64,000 nucleotides of DNA from Cylindrotheca closterium (Eukaryota; Bacillariophyta; Bacillariophyceae; Bacillariales; Bacillariaceae): contig CAKOGP040001759.1 of assembly GCA_933822405.4 (NCBI GenBank), forward strand, positions 62,001 to 126,000, read 5' to 3'. Positions within the stretch are counted from its first letter, which is position 1. The number at the start of each line of letters is the position of its first letter. Made by a program: the position numbers and the translations under genes. The notes beneath the pieces are model-generated. The model ran no database searches. It was not told the DNA's origin and was given only the letters and a program-made list of their open reading frames with translations. Positions 8,893 through 19,800 of this stretch are shown here, piece by piece.

Positions 8893-9036
8893 TGTACTCT
8901 CACAATCGAACTCCAACAATTGTCGATTGTATTCTGATGAGAACATGTGAGATAACGCACAGTGTGTTAATTAAAAATCCTGAATGACTGTGGTCGACCC
9001 ATACGACCGAAGATCCTTCTCCGCGGTCTGTCACTG
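8893..9036. repeat. 144-bp direct repeat, copy 1
   Basis: It matches 10343-10486 over 144 bp with two differences that I can see. Inside are an 8-bp stem ACAATCGA/TCGATTGT with a 13-nt loop and a 5-bp stem GGTCG/CGACC with a 7-nt loop. It begins TGTACTCTC and ends CTGTCACTG. No terminal inverted repeat is evident. Confidence 0.85.
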
Positions 9037-9074
9037 GGCTTTTATACTATGCTGGTGCAACTATTTATACTAAA

Positions 9075-9163
9075 TCCCCCGGGGAAAAAGAAGGGGGAAG
9101 AGGAAGAAAAAGGAAAGAAAAGAAAACGAAGAGGAAAGAAAAGAAAAGAGGAGAAAGCAACAG
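9075..9163 (+). repeat. Polypurine tract
   Basis: Nearly 90 bp of almost pure A/G (GAAAAAG, GGAAGAGGAAG, GAAAAGAAAA units) follow a CCCCGGGG palindrome. It is simple sequence that could form triplex DNA; no coding signal. Confidence 0.8.
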
Positions 9164-9229
9164 GATTGCAATAAAGTGTCTTTACAACACAGCACTGGCC
9201 TCATGCATACCGTCGCAAGAATATATGCT

Positions 9230-9565
9230 CTATGACCCTGGCTCTAGCCAGGATTTTGACGGATTTTGAACAAGGTAACAATGATTGTTTGATGTATGTT
9301 GACCGATGCCTCTGAAACTTTTGAAATGACGTTCGAGCACCTCTAATAACATCATCTGTGCCTTCATATCGCAGATCCAATCAGAAATCGGAGATTTATC
9401 GCACTCTGAATTTGAGGTCACGAACATTTCAAGATATGCAGCGTAGAAGTTGATGTCATTGATGATGGTAGTCAGATTTTGCGTCGTCAATGGACTCAAT
9501 ATTTTGGGAATCAAGCAAGGTGAGGAAGGACCAAATCCAGGCTCAAGCTCGCCGCCAAAGAGGCT
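9230..9565 (-). CDS. Possible gene fragment of unknown family
   Basis: An open frame of about 110 codons begins after a TAA near 9567 and has no ATG near its start. The translation (including LFGGELEPGFGPSSPCLIPK, then NDINFYAAYLEMFV and MLLEVLERHFKSFRGI) has a protein-like composition with amphipathic helices. It could be an exon or a remnant. It lies between the two 144-bp repeats, so it may have arrived with them. I do not recognise the family. Confidence 0.25.
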   Translation of the reverse strand, partial: SLFGGELEPGFGPSSPCLIPKILSPLTTQNLTTIINDINFYAAYLEMFVTSNSECDKSPISDWICDMKAQMMLLEVLERHFKSFRGIGQHTSNNHCYLVQNPSKSWLEPGS

Positions 9566-10212
9566 ACATGTGTATTACATGATTGAAGAAATGCAATAAT
9601 CAACCGTTTTTTGAGTAAGATGCAAAGGCGAAAACAGAGGCAAACTCTTGCTGGGTTCCTTGATGGCCAAGTTTCCACCATAAGGCCGCGCTACGACAGT
9701 TTACTACCGTATGGTCACAGGGGATGGGTTTATTCTGACGAGAAAACAATCAACAAGGCCTTGGTGCACGGAATTGAGACAATGATTAGATTCCAAAGGT
9801 GAAGTGACACCTACTACTAGCAACTATGGCAGTTGTTATCAGTTTCTTACAGGGGCATGCTACCATAAGTGACACTGAAACGATAGAAATTAATCTATAA
9901 TATAAATAGAAGATTGAAAACGAAGTTTCTACCGATGGGCGTATCCGTCACCTCATGCTGTAGCGCTTGTCAATTCGGTTTGGTGGCTGCCACACCCGTT
10001 CTTCAGAGCAGCTAGAAGTGATCATAGGGTAACTGTATCGCTAGCTCGTAATCCAGTGGTAAGGTGAGTCATTAAAACAAGGTGCGACAGTGCTTTATAA
10101 TACAATGGCAGAGTGGCAGGGCCGTATCTAGCCTGGGCCTACGGTACCAGGTACCATCCCCCTATTCATCATTTGCAAGTAATGACGAGTACTAACTTAG
10201 TGGAGATTGTCT

Positions 10213-10313
10213 ATTTTTAGTGAATGGCCCGCTGTGATTGGTTCAGACCACTAAAAATGGGTTGATTTTTAGTGATTTGACTAACTCTCATTGGCTGAAA
10301 ACCCACTAAAAAT
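10213..10313. repeat. Tandem pair of ATTTTTAGTG inverted repeats
   Basis: Two adjacent units (10213-10258 and 10265-10313) each open with ATTTTTAGTG and close with CACTAAAAAT. Each has an ATTGG (inverted CCAAT) in the interior. Each could form a 10-bp stem. Function unknown. Confidence 0.75.
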
Positions 10314-10342
10314 TGCACCTGCATAATGTAAGAGCCTGTCAC

Positions 10343-10486
10343 TGTACTCTCACAATCGAACTCCAACAATTGTCGATTGTATTCTGATGAGAACATCTGA
10401 GATAACGCACAGCGTGTTAATTAAAAATCCTGAATGACTGTGGTCGACCCATACGACCGAAGATCCTTCTCCGCGGTCTGTCACTG
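10343..10486. repeat. 144-bp direct repeat, copy 2
   Basis: It is the partner of 8893-9036. Here the unit is preceded by CTGTCACTG, the same nine bases that end it, so it is bracketed by short direct repeats. Differences from copy 1 are a G/C in GAACAT(G/C)TGAG and a T/C in CACAG(T/C)GTG. Confidence 0.85.
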
Positions 10487-10790
10487 ATCCTCTGACTGAC
10501 TGACTCATCATGATCTCATGATGATGATGATGTCATAGAACAAAATCTGTGATCGCAATTTCATCATCATCACATTCTTCATGTCTCAGCTTCAGATGTC
10601 TGTATGCCTCTCGTCTCTCATCAAACGATAGATTGAGAGAGTTGTTCTTCTCTTTATTGACACTGTAGGCATCAAGAATCGATATATACAAATTGAAAGA
10701 TCCCTGTGGAACCAAAGCGCCCCATCAGTGCTGAAACCGCCACTGCTCGGGCGACGATAGACATCATTCGACGTTGCTTGTATATACTAT

Positions 10791-11585
10791 ATGATTCGAA
10801 GTGGCGGCATGAGCAGCAGCAGCATCCCTGCCACTCAGTTGCTCTCTCAATATCATCCTGTTATTATTGAAGGAATGGGCTACTATGATCCGCGAGATCC
10901 CAAAGTTGTCGCAAGCCATATTTACGATCAACTACAATCGCATTGGTTGCATCACGAACAACAACATCAACAACAGGAGGACCAAGGAATCATTGGCGCA
11001 CTACCGCGTCATTGTCGTTTAGAAGACGCCAACAGAAAGAATGAGAAGAAACCAAAACTTGTCATCGCGCAAGGTGATCCATTGAATGAGCGTGGAATCT
11101 CGGCCATTACAGCCATGGTTGCAGAACAACATTTGGGCGTCAAACGTGGGCTGGTGTATTTGGATCCAGAGATTGCTGATTATCACAGCCAGAATGCAGA
11201 TCGCGAGAATGTGATATTAGAAATCAAATATAGTGACATGGCAGGAGTCTTGAAGGAAACTATTGGGCCCAATGTAATGAGTGACATTGAGTCCGCTGTG
11301 GATGCCTTGTTGGACAAGAAGAACAGCAAACGAAAGTTGCTCAACAAACCACCACTGAAATCCTATTTTCGAGATTTCGCTCTACTTCAAGAAGTCACCA
11401 AAGCTGCTTGCCTGCAGATATGTGGTGGCGATTTGACGATTGCTCATACCGCCAAGACCATTAGCGAATTCTCTGTGACAAGCTTTTATGAGGTCGGCCT
11501 AGACTTGAGACTGTATGCAAAAGATCAAATGGTCCCTTATGATCAATTCGACGAATTAGATTTTGAACAAATCGACAAAAGATGA
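10791..11585 (+). CDS. Unrecognised protein, 264 aa
   Basis: The single-exon frame starts at the ATG at 10791. It has a Ser-rich start, a His/Gln-rich stretch (about residues 52-66) and an ordered region from about 85. The block KLVIAQGDPLNERGISAI followed by VAEQHLGVKRGLVYLDPEIADYH looks like alternating strands and helices of an alpha/beta domain. A helical second half (LLQEVTKAACLQICGGDL) follows. No signal peptide or membrane segment. It is probably a soluble conserved diatom protein. I cannot name the family. Confidence 0.65.
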   Translation: MIRSGGMSSSSIPATQLLSQYHPVIIEGMGYYDPRDPKVVASHIYDQLQSHWLHHEQQHQQQEDQGIIGALPRHCRLEDANRKNEKKPKLVIAQGDPLNERGISAITAMVAEQHLGVKRGLVYLDPEIADYHSQNADRENVILEIKYSDMAGVLKETIGPNVMSDIESAVDALLDKKNSKRKLLNKPPLKSYFRDFALLQEVTKAACLQICGGDLTIAHTAKTISEFSVTSFYEVGLDLRLYAKDQMVPYDQFDELDFEQIDKR

Positions 11586-11979
11586 TGGTACTAGAAGATT
11601 TAGGCACTTATGCAGTCCCCAAGATTTGGGCTCCTGAGACTCACTCATTGGATTGCATTCCATAAATTCGTACGGTACCGGTATGGATATTGGACGGTAG
11701 AAATGCCAGCAACCTATATATAACCAAGTCATCCGATGCCGACATTAGTACACAGTCGCATTGAATGGCATCGAAAAACCTATTGAAAGGTCAACTCCAT
11801 GTCTTCTTCCGTACGATATACCGTACCGGTATATAGTAGGTACGCAGTCAAACGACAATAAGCGAAGTCTGCACGCAACGTGACTGGCTGGATTGTTAGT
11901 CCCGTGGAGATCTCCAGTCTTGAGCAGCATGACTATTAGACTGCGGTACGGTACCATACAATAGCCCATAGCTTTCACC
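11586..11979. other. Intergenic, promoter side of LRR gene
   Basis: Several GTACCGGTA and GTACGGTACC palindromes occur at 11675, 11820 and 11945. The segment 11690-11815 has a degenerate match at 16570-16725. No gene is supported. Confidence 0.5.
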
Positions 11980-13761
11980 ATGGTAGGCCGGAGGTCATGG
12001 CGAACAAGGAAAAACATATTTCTCTACAAAGCAGATCAGACTGAAGATGAGATACCCAGGAATCTTACTCATATTGACGTGCACGAGTCGGTCCAAGAAA
12101 TCCCTGAAGGTGTCTTTGTTGAATACGCTTCCCTGGTTGACATCCGACTGCCACAAGGTTTGCGTGTAATTGGTCCGTATTCTTTCACGGAATGCGCATC
12201 ATTGGAACATATTTCCGTCCCATCAACAGTAGAAATAATTGGTGAAGGCGCGTTTCTCGGTTGTACTGGATTGAGAGAAGTCGAGCTATTTGAAGGGCTG
12301 AAGACTATCAGCAAGCAGAGTTTCTTTTGTTGTGAAGAGCTGCAGTCGATATCAGTTCCGTCGAGCGTTAATATTATTGACTGGGGTGCTTTTGAAAGAT
12401 GTACTTCCTTGACTGATGTTAAGCTACGCATCGGACTTGAAAGAATTGGGGGCGAAGCTTTCCTGGACTGTGGCTCATTGAAAGAGATGACAGTGCCATC
12501 AACTGTTGTCAACCTTGGGGAAAACGCTTTCACTAATTGTGCCCTTCTGCAAGAACTTAATCTGACATGTAGGCTTTTGGATACTGGTCTGGGTATGGCT
12601 TCTGAATGCAAGGCTCTTTCCCAAGTGAAATTTCCATCCACATTGAGAATCATCAATAGTGAAGCTTTCGAGCATTGTACCGATCTCTGCAACATCATTC
12701 TTCCACAAGGTCTCCAGGTCATTGGAAACGAAGCTTTCTTGTGCTGCTGTTTGAAGGAGATCGCCCTCCCTTACACTGTGAAATCTATTGGGGTGCAGGC
12801 ATTTGCAAATTGCTCATCCTTGAGAGAAGTCCACTTTGGGGAGGGCCTGGAAACGATTGCAGACGAGGCCTTTCATGGCTGTTCCGACTTGACTGGACTT
12901 TCTCTTCCATCTTCTATTCAAATCATTGGAACATGCGCATTTGCTGGTTGTTGGAATTTGATGGGTGTCGAATTCCAAGATGACGCAACCACCTATCTCG
13001 AACCAAGGGTTTTCAGTGGTTGCAGGGCTTTGGTAACTGTTTCCATTCCATCTTCGATGAAAGTATATCCCGAAGAACTTTTCGTTGGATGCGACTCGCT
13101 CTTAGGAAGCGAAGAGGGTACGATACTGCAACGACTGACGGATCGTTTTGAGAGTCATCCAATCCACGCCGCCTGCTACCATTCATCTATGTCTGAACTA
13201 TCAACTCTCCTTATACGGAAGTCTGATTACGAGTTGGTGGATTGCTATGGCATGACTCCCTTGCACATTGCAGTGACCACTGCAAAATTGGAGAAGGACA
13301 TCTTGTGCTGTCTCCTTGATTCGTTCGTTTATGAGGACGTGTGTCGAAGGGATGACAATGGAAGAACCATGATGGATTACCTGCTCACAAACTCTTCCGA
13401 GGGAGCCACAGCTTCGATTGAAATGGTATTGGACACATTTATCCTTTGTCCATCGTCTGGGTGGGGTCTGACCAAATGGAGGACTGCCATTCATACCGCT
13501 GTGGATCAGTACTTTTCGGCTGAAGACGGGCATCAGATAGCAGCACTAATAGGCTTGGAGGCGACCTTTGCACGAAATCTCAAGATGGAGATCAGCTCAC
13601 TGCTAGAACTAGCCCTGTGGAGCAAGAGGATCCAATCTTTTGATCGAGGCGACAAGCGGCAGAAAGTCGATAGCCGTTTGATGTGTGGTGCCGATATTGT
13701 CATTCCAAACGTGTTGGAGTTCTTTGGAGACATCCCAGCACTGACAAGTCACACTCCATGA
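11980..13761 (+). CDS. BspA-like leucine-rich-repeat protein, 593 aa (tandem copy A)
   Basis: Residues about 25-385 are roughly 15 LRR_5-type repeats of 23 residues with the pattern LP..(V/L)..I...AF..C..L..(I/V). The C-terminal 200 residues begin HPIHAACYHS..ELSTLL and contain an ankyrin-like DCYGMTPLHIAVTTAKL. They then have conserved GWGLTKWRTAIH, KMEISSLLELALW and DIVIPNVLEFFGDIP blocks shared with copies at 14399 and 29356. There is no signal peptide, so it is probably cytosolic. Repeats of this kind serve protein binding; the partner is unknown. It is about 75% identical by eye to copy B downstream on the same strand, a clear tandem duplication. Confidence 0.85.
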   Translation: MVGRRSWRTRKNIFLYKADQTEDEIPRNLTHIDVHESVQEIPEGVFVEYASLVDIRLPQGLRVIGPYSFTECASLEHISVPSTVEIIGEGAFLGCTGLREVELFEGLKTISKQSFFCCEELQSISVPSSVNIIDWGAFERCTSLTDVKLRIGLERIGGEAFLDCGSLKEMTVPSTVVNLGENAFTNCALLQELNLTCRLLDTGLGMASECKALSQVKFPSTLRIINSEAFEHCTDLCNIILPQGLQVIGNEAFLCCCLKEIALPYTVKSIGVQAFANCSSLREVHFGEGLETIADEAFHGCSDLTGLSLPSSIQIIGTCAFAGCWNLMGVEFQDDATTYLEPRVFSGCRALVTVSIPSSMKVYPEELFVGCDSLLGSEEGTILQRLTDRFESHPIHAACYHSSMSELSTLLIRKSDYELVDCYGMTPLHIAVTTAKLEKDILCCLLDSFVYEDVCRRDDNGRTMMDYLLTNSSEGATASIEMVLDTFILCPSSGWGLTKWRTAIHTAVDQYFSAEDGHQIAALIGLEATFARNLKMEISSLLELALWSKRIQSFDRGDKRQKVDSRLMCGADIVIPNVLEFFGDIPALTSHTP

Positions 13762-14398
13762 TGATTCGTGGAGGACAAGCTTCCAAAGCTCATTGTTTTA
13801 TGACGATTAGGTCGGGGTATATGGCTTCTCGAATCTCAATACAATGGTCTTCTGGGTGATATTTTCACAGAACCAAGGCTATCGGAGAATTCTCGATGAC
13901 AAGCTAATGAAGTCTGTCTAGATCAATGATGTTTTCTAATCATACTTTGACCGAATCGGCAGAAGACGATCCATCTACTCTGCCCGTATGTACACGTGTA
14001 CCAGCACTACAGTGTCTAAACCAAGAACAACTTCTTCTTTTTGGCTCCCCATCCATTCGCTGATGTAATGTTTAGGTGGCGGCCAAGCTACTGCACTATC
14101 GATAGATCAGATACCCATAACATAAAGATTGTTGTTAGACATATAGCTTGCATTGGTATGCATGTCCTCACATAATACGGCGGAAGACATTTTTCGTGGG
14201 ACGATGGAAGGACGGACGAAATCCAGGCATACTGTAGTTTTTTATTTATGGTCATCATGCATGCGTATTGTGCTGTACCTGGTACACGTGTACCTATCAA
14301 GAAGGTCGACGTCATGATGAGACACGCCACACTGAAAGCACAGTAATGCGGCAGAGGAATATGACTTCGACTTCTTGACTAGATCACAAGACTTCAGC
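13762..14398. other. Intergenic between tandem LRR genes
   Basis: No gene is seen. It contains a GTACCTGGTACACGTGTACC run near 14275. Open frames here lack any family feature. Confidence 0.5.
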
Positions 14399-16204
14399 AT
14401 GGAAAGTCGGAGGCCACTTAGGACAAGAGACAATGTTTTTCTTTTCAAGGGAGATCAGACTGAAGATGAGATACCCGGGAATCTTACTGATATTGACGTG
14501 CACGAGTCACTTCAAGAAATCCCTCCACGAGTCTTTGAGGGCTTCCGTTTCTTGGTGGACATTCGGCTGCCACAAGGGTTGCGTGTAATTGGCCCGTCTG
14601 CATTCGAGGAATGCGTATCATTGGAATATCTCTCCGTCCCATCAAGTGTAGAAGCAATTGGTGAATCGGCGTTTGGTAGCTGTACTAGACTGAGAGAGGT
14701 CGAGTTGTTTGAAGGGCTGAAGATTATCAGCAAGAATAGTTTTTACTGTTGCGAAGTGCTGCAATCCATGTCAGTTCCTTCGAGCGTGAATATTATTGGC
14801 AGTAGTGCTTTTCAATCGTGCTCTTCCTTAACTGATCTTAAGCTACGTGTAGGGCTTGAAAGGATTGGGGGTCATGCTTTCGCGAACTGTGACTCATTGA
14901 AAGAGATGACAGTGCCATCAACTGTTGTCAGCCTTGGGGAAAACGTTTTCGACAATTGTATCCTTCTACAAAAACTCATTCTGGCATGTAGGCTTACAGA
15001 CACGGGTGAAGGTATGGCTTCGGAATGCAAGGCGCTTTCCGAAGTGAAATTCCCCTCCACATTGAGAACCATCAATAGGGAAGCTTTCGCGGAGTGTACC
15101 CATCTCTGCAATATCGGTCTGCCAGAAGGGCTCCAGCTCATTGACGATGAAGCTTTCTTGTTCTGCTTTTTGAAGGAGGTCGCCCTCCCTTCGACCATGA
15201 GAATCATCGGAGTACAGGCATTTGCGAATTGCTCGTTCTTGAGAGAAGTCAACTTTGGGGAGGGCCTCAAAGTCATTTCAGACCGGGCCTTCTGTGGCTG
15301 TGCCTCTTTGAAAGGAATTTCTCTACCATCTTCTATTGAACAAATTAGAGAATTCGCATTCGTTCATTGTTGGAATTTATTAGGGGTCGAATTCCAACAT
15401 GGCAAAACAGCCTTTCTCGCACCAGGGGTGTTCAGCGGTTGCAGTGCGTTGGTAACTATTTCCATTCCTTCATCCGTGACAATAAATTCCGAAGACGACA
15501 TTTTTGATGGATGCAATTCGTTGATAGGCAACGAAGATAGTGCGGATGCATCGGCTGTACTGCAACGTCTCACAGATCGATTTGCGCATCATCCAATCCA
15601 CAATGCCTGCTACCGTTCGTCTTTTTCAGAACTCCCAGCTCTTCTGAAGTCTAAGTCTAAGTACGACTTAGTGGATTGCTATGGTATGACTCCCCTGCAC
15701 ATTGCAGTGACCACAGCAAAATTACAGAAAAATATCTTGCGCTGTCTTCTCGATGCATACAATTATGAGGTTGTGTGTCGTAGGGATGATAGTGGAAGAA
15801 CCATGATTGATTACTTATTTACAAACTCCTCAAGGGAGGCCACAGACTCGATTGAAATGATATTGGACACTTGCATCCTTTGTCCATCGTCTGGTTGGGG
15901 TCTGACCGACTGGAGGACTGCCATTCATGCCGCTGTGGATCAGTCCTTTTCGGATGAAGAAGGATACGAGCTTGCAGAATTCATAGATATGGAAGGAATC
16001 TTTGCACGAAATACCAAGATGGAGATCAGCTCTGTGTTAGAACTAGCTCTGTGGGGCAAGAGCATTAAATATTTCGATCGAGGTGACAAGCGGCAGAAGG
16101 TCGATCGCGAGAACAACCGGCTCATGTGTGGTGCCGATATTGTGATTCCAAACGTGTTGGAGTTCTTTGGAGATATTCCAACACTGACAACTTGCACAGT
16201 ATGA
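14399..16204 (+). CDS. BspA-like leucine-rich-repeat protein, 601 aa (tandem copy B)
   Basis: It has the same layout as the gene at 11980: MESRRPLRTRDNVFLFKGDQTEDEIP, then about 15 LRR_5 repeats to residue 390, then the ankyrin-like DCYGMTPLHI block and the end DIVIPNVLEFFGDIP. The start is the ATG at 14399, matching the GRRSWRTRKNIFLYKADQTEDEIP start of copy A; the frame upstream has no ATG. Copy B carries a few extra residues (DSADASA near 380, REN near 580). Both copies are intact, so both may be used. Confidence 0.85.
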   Translation: MESRRPLRTRDNVFLFKGDQTEDEIPGNLTDIDVHESLQEIPPRVFEGFRFLVDIRLPQGLRVIGPSAFEECVSLEYLSVPSSVEAIGESAFGSCTRLREVELFEGLKIISKNSFYCCEVLQSMSVPSSVNIIGSSAFQSCSSLTDLKLRVGLERIGGHAFANCDSLKEMTVPSTVVSLGENVFDNCILLQKLILACRLTDTGEGMASECKALSEVKFPSTLRTINREAFAECTHLCNIGLPEGLQLIDDEAFLFCFLKEVALPSTMRIIGVQAFANCSFLREVNFGEGLKVISDRAFCGCASLKGISLPSSIEQIREFAFVHCWNLLGVEFQHGKTAFLAPGVFSGCSALVTISIPSSVTINSEDDIFDGCNSLIGNEDSADASAVLQRLTDRFAHHPIHNACYRSSFSELPALLKSKSKYDLVDCYGMTPLHIAVTTAKLQKNILRCLLDAYNYEVVCRRDDSGRTMIDYLFTNSSREATDSIEMILDTCILCPSSGWGLTDWRTAIHAAVDQSFSDEEGYELAEFIDMEGIFARNTKMEISSVLELALWGKSIKYFDRGDKRQKVDRENNRLMCGADIVIPNVLEFFGDIPTLTTCTV

Positions 16205-16857
16205 TCATTCGTCATCGACAAGGTTCCAAAGTGCACTGACTTCCACATGTTTCCAGCCTGGTACTGTAAGTGCTGTATTTTCTCTCATGGATCAAATTTT
16301 TAAAAAGAGGGAGACTTCGCGGCTTTCCTTCCACAGAAACTTTGTGGTGATAGTTCTTTTTCTAAAAGTTTATGGCATCAGTCTAGTCTAGATTGAATGT
16401 TTTCATGATGTAACTATGAAAGATTTGAGAGGATCCCAATGTTGAATAGAAGTCATTTCGTTTCAGATAGATTCCCTCATTCTCTTGTCACTGGATCTTC
16501 TGATTGGAACTTGTCTAGTTCCAACATGAATATAGATGGATCCGTTGAATATTACCAGTGTACGTAGAAATGTACGGACATTGGAAGTTCGAAATGCCAG
16601 CCAAATGGCAAGTCTCCATCATCCAACGTGATACAAGATAAGAGGAGTCGCATTGATTGATACATAACCAAAACCGACTAAATTGAAAGGTTAAGCCCAA
16701 GTCTTCAGCACCACGTCTCAAGAAAAAAGAAATTGAAGGCGCCTAACACACAAAATTCAGCAACGTAGCAGACGCGGCATTAGGGCATTAGGGCATTCAA
16801 ATAACAATCCAATCAACTTTACCTGAATTATATTATAACAAGTTCTAATCCACAAGC
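16205..16857. other. Intergenic upstream of Sec6
   Basis: No gene is seen. The part at 16570-16725 resembles the upstream region of the LRR gene at 11980 (listed separately). The tandem TTAGGGCATTAGGGCATT lies at about 16780-16797. Confidence 0.5.
16570..16725 (+). other. Relic of an LRR-gene upstream region
   Basis: Blocks in the same order as 11690-11815 are (A/T)CATTGGA.G....GAAATGCCAGC, AGTCGCATTGA.TG and ATTGAAAGGT.AA followed by AAGTCTTC. No LRR coding sequence follows; Sec6 begins instead. This suggests a lost or displaced third tandem unit. Confidence 0.4.
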
Positions 16858-19800
16858 ATGGCGAACGTCTTTGATATCGGTGATGTCGATTTCGATCGAA
16901 TTGCCAAACGTCGTGATGAAGCCTTGAGGCGCAAGGCAGCAGAACGGGGTGAAACGTTGTTGCAAGGAATGGACAAAGAAACAACCCAAGATGAACAAGA
17001 AGAGGAAGACGCTTCCTCGGGTCGTCAGTATGGAATGCGTTGGGGATGGAAAGGATGGGGGGGCAGAGACAAGGGCGGCAGTGGTAGTGGTGGCGGTACT
17101 GGTACCCAGGCAACAGCTGAAGAAGACAAACAAGAAGCGGAAGAAATTTTGTTTGGTGGAAAGCGTGTCGTCCAATGGCCCTATGATGATTATCACATTG
17201 TCCAGCAAAAGTTTTACACCCGGCTAGCAGAAATCGAAGAAGGTGGTGGGGAGTCCAAACAAGAAGCAGTGCAAAGAGCTGCCGCTGCTCAAAACTTGCA
17301 GCGACCTCCGGATCCACCAATCATTAGCAAGGCAGTCCAAGACTTGCCCCTGAAGGGTTTTGAGGCCAAGGCGGAAGAACGCGCCATTGCTACTGTCAGT
17401 ACATGGCTCTTTGATTGCGGTCTTATTGATGAACTTCTTGAAAATGGAGGAATGTCCAGCATGGCAATTCAGACCAATCACAACAAAACAAAAAAGGGCG
17501 ACGCTGCCTCCGTTCCAAGTCAAGAGGGAATTGAGGTTGGATTGACAGGTGGCTTGCCCATTGAAGGTCCTTCGAAAATGGACAAGGAAATGAGCAAATT
17601 AAAAGCCAGTCAACAGCGAACCCTCACTCTCATTAATTCTCGTCTGAACGATGGTGTCGCCGCTTCAGGAGGAGAAGTTCAAGAATTGGTGAATGCTGTC
17701 AACTCGACCAAGGATGAACTGGGACGACTACGAGAATTGTCGACGTATATTTCCAGTAGCAATACCGATCAAGGAGGTCAAAAATTCATGCTTACCAAGT
17801 ACCCCAAACTCAAAAAGGCCATTAATGCCAGACGCAACTTGGCCAAGTGCTTTCGTGAACTCGACTTTTACTCAAAGATTCCAATTACTTGCGATGAACT
17901 GAGAGAGCAGCTTCACTCTGCCGAATGGACAGATGATGAATGGTATTCTTTGCGAGAGGTATCCAGAAAGCATGTTGAACTGGAGATTTTCTTGGTGGAA
18001 GCTGAATTGGGAATGAAGAAGCGAATTGACGAAGATATCGCGGAATCCGGCGCTGCCGGTGGTGCGGGGTACCGACCGCAATTGGGATTGCCATACAATC
18101 ACGAAGAAGTTGATAACTTTTTGCAAGATCATGTCAAGAATGTTTGGGAATTAGGCGAAGAAATTCGAATGCGTATTCAATCTGGAATTGGAAGTGCCTT
18201 TGAATTGACCATGGAGAATCCATCTGGTATGGTCGCCTTGGTAGAGGCAGTCGAACACTACGAATCTGCCAATCTCGAATACAAGACGGTTCACGGACAA
18301 GAGGCTGGTCAGAAACAAACCTTGCGATTCACAAACATGAGAGCTTTTGCTTTGAAGCAAATCTATTCAGATTTCCACTTGAGGGGAGAAGAAATGTTCA
18401 ATCAAGTCCACGAAAATGTACGTTGCCAATGATTGTATGCCTGCTGCTTCTCCTATTCTTGCATTTCATTAATTTTCTTTTTTGCTGTTTCCATAGGAGG
18501 AAAACGCTGAATATGACGATGATGAAGCAGCGGCCAATGCCCACTTCTCCGCTGTACTCCGAACTGCTAATGGTCTGACCTCTGAAATGATTTTTGTCCA
18601 AAATCAAATGTGTCCGTGCTTTCCACCCTACTGGTCCATTGAAACCCTTTGGGCGACTTGTGTGGCTCACATTTGTTCCAAGGAAATTCTCGAGCAAATT
18701 GGTGGCAAAGAAGGTCACTTGCTTCCTGAACTCAATGCGTCTCAGCTGTTGGATCTGGTGGCATGGGTGGAGAACTTTCGCGAAACGATTGAAGAATCCT
18801 TCCCCAATATTATGGATCACGATCCCAAGGTGTCGTTTGACAGTGAACGCCCCCAACTTTTGGGCGAAGATGCGAAATCCATTGATATGGACGTAGCCAA
18901 GGATGCCTTGGCCTATGCCAACAAGACATTATGGGAAGTCCATGACTTGGCCAAGGATGAATTCCTCTTTCGTACCAAGGAGCAAACCGACGAATGGCTC
19001 ATTCGTGTGTACGAAGCAGAACATACCAAGAGCCAAACTGCCGAGGGAAAACTCATTACTTCCTTGTGCGAGGATGTCTATTCTTTGGCTGGTGTCCAAT
19101 TGACCACCATTCGTGAGCGTTTGACCAAGAAGTCCGATGCCATGGTTCAAGCGGTTGGTCTTATTTTCAAGAATCTTTACGAGAAGCAAATCGAATCCCG
19201 AAACAATTTCCTCGAAGACTTTGAAACTTGTTGTGCTGCCTCCAATGACTTTATTCGAATGAGTGATAACTGCGAAGAGATTGTCAGCGATCTGATGGAA
19301 GAAACGAATTTGTCGGAAGCTTCTACAGAAATTTTGGAAGAGCAATCTGGTGCTTTGTTGGGATTGTATTCGAGTGATGCCGTCTTTGCTTCACAAAAGA
19401 TCCACATTTATGTTTTTGAGCCCATCGAGGAAGCCATTTCAGAAGAGCTGTTTGGCAAGGAATGGTTGAATGAGTTGACCAATAACGATTTGGCTTTGAC
19501 ATTGGTCCGAACCATTGAGGATTTCATGGGTGACTTGGAAGAATATTTGGATGAACTAATGGTCGGCAAAACGTTGGAAGCTCTGATTACTGGTACTGTG
19601 TTGTTCTACACCAAGACGCTGCTGGCCAAGTCCAGTGCTCATACAAGCAAGACCAAGCCACTATGGGGTGATAACGCTCGTGCACTAGAGCGCATTCAAG
19701 GTGATATCGCAGTCATGCGTGAGTTCTTTGAAGAGCTCGCCGATTCCTACCCGTCTTTGCCACGAGTAATGGAAAGCGAATTTGGTATTTTGGATAATAT

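Larger units (their letters stand above)
8712..10790. other. 2-kb gene-poor region with repeats
   Basis: It contains two 144-bp repeats, a purine tract, a possible gene fragment on the minus strand and an inverted-repeat pair, all listed separately. A plus-strand frame (9620-9802, 60 codons) and a CATCAT-repeat frame near 10540 show no family features and are not called. Confidence 0.55.

Noticed and set aside
8925..8990. C/D-box snoRNA in the 144-bp repeat
   Set aside because: TGATGA and CTGA are present, but the terminal stem is poor and spacing is short. Too weak to call.
9620..9802. Plus-strand frame of 60 codons between the 144-bp repeats
   Set aside because: No recognisable domain and too short to separate from chance.
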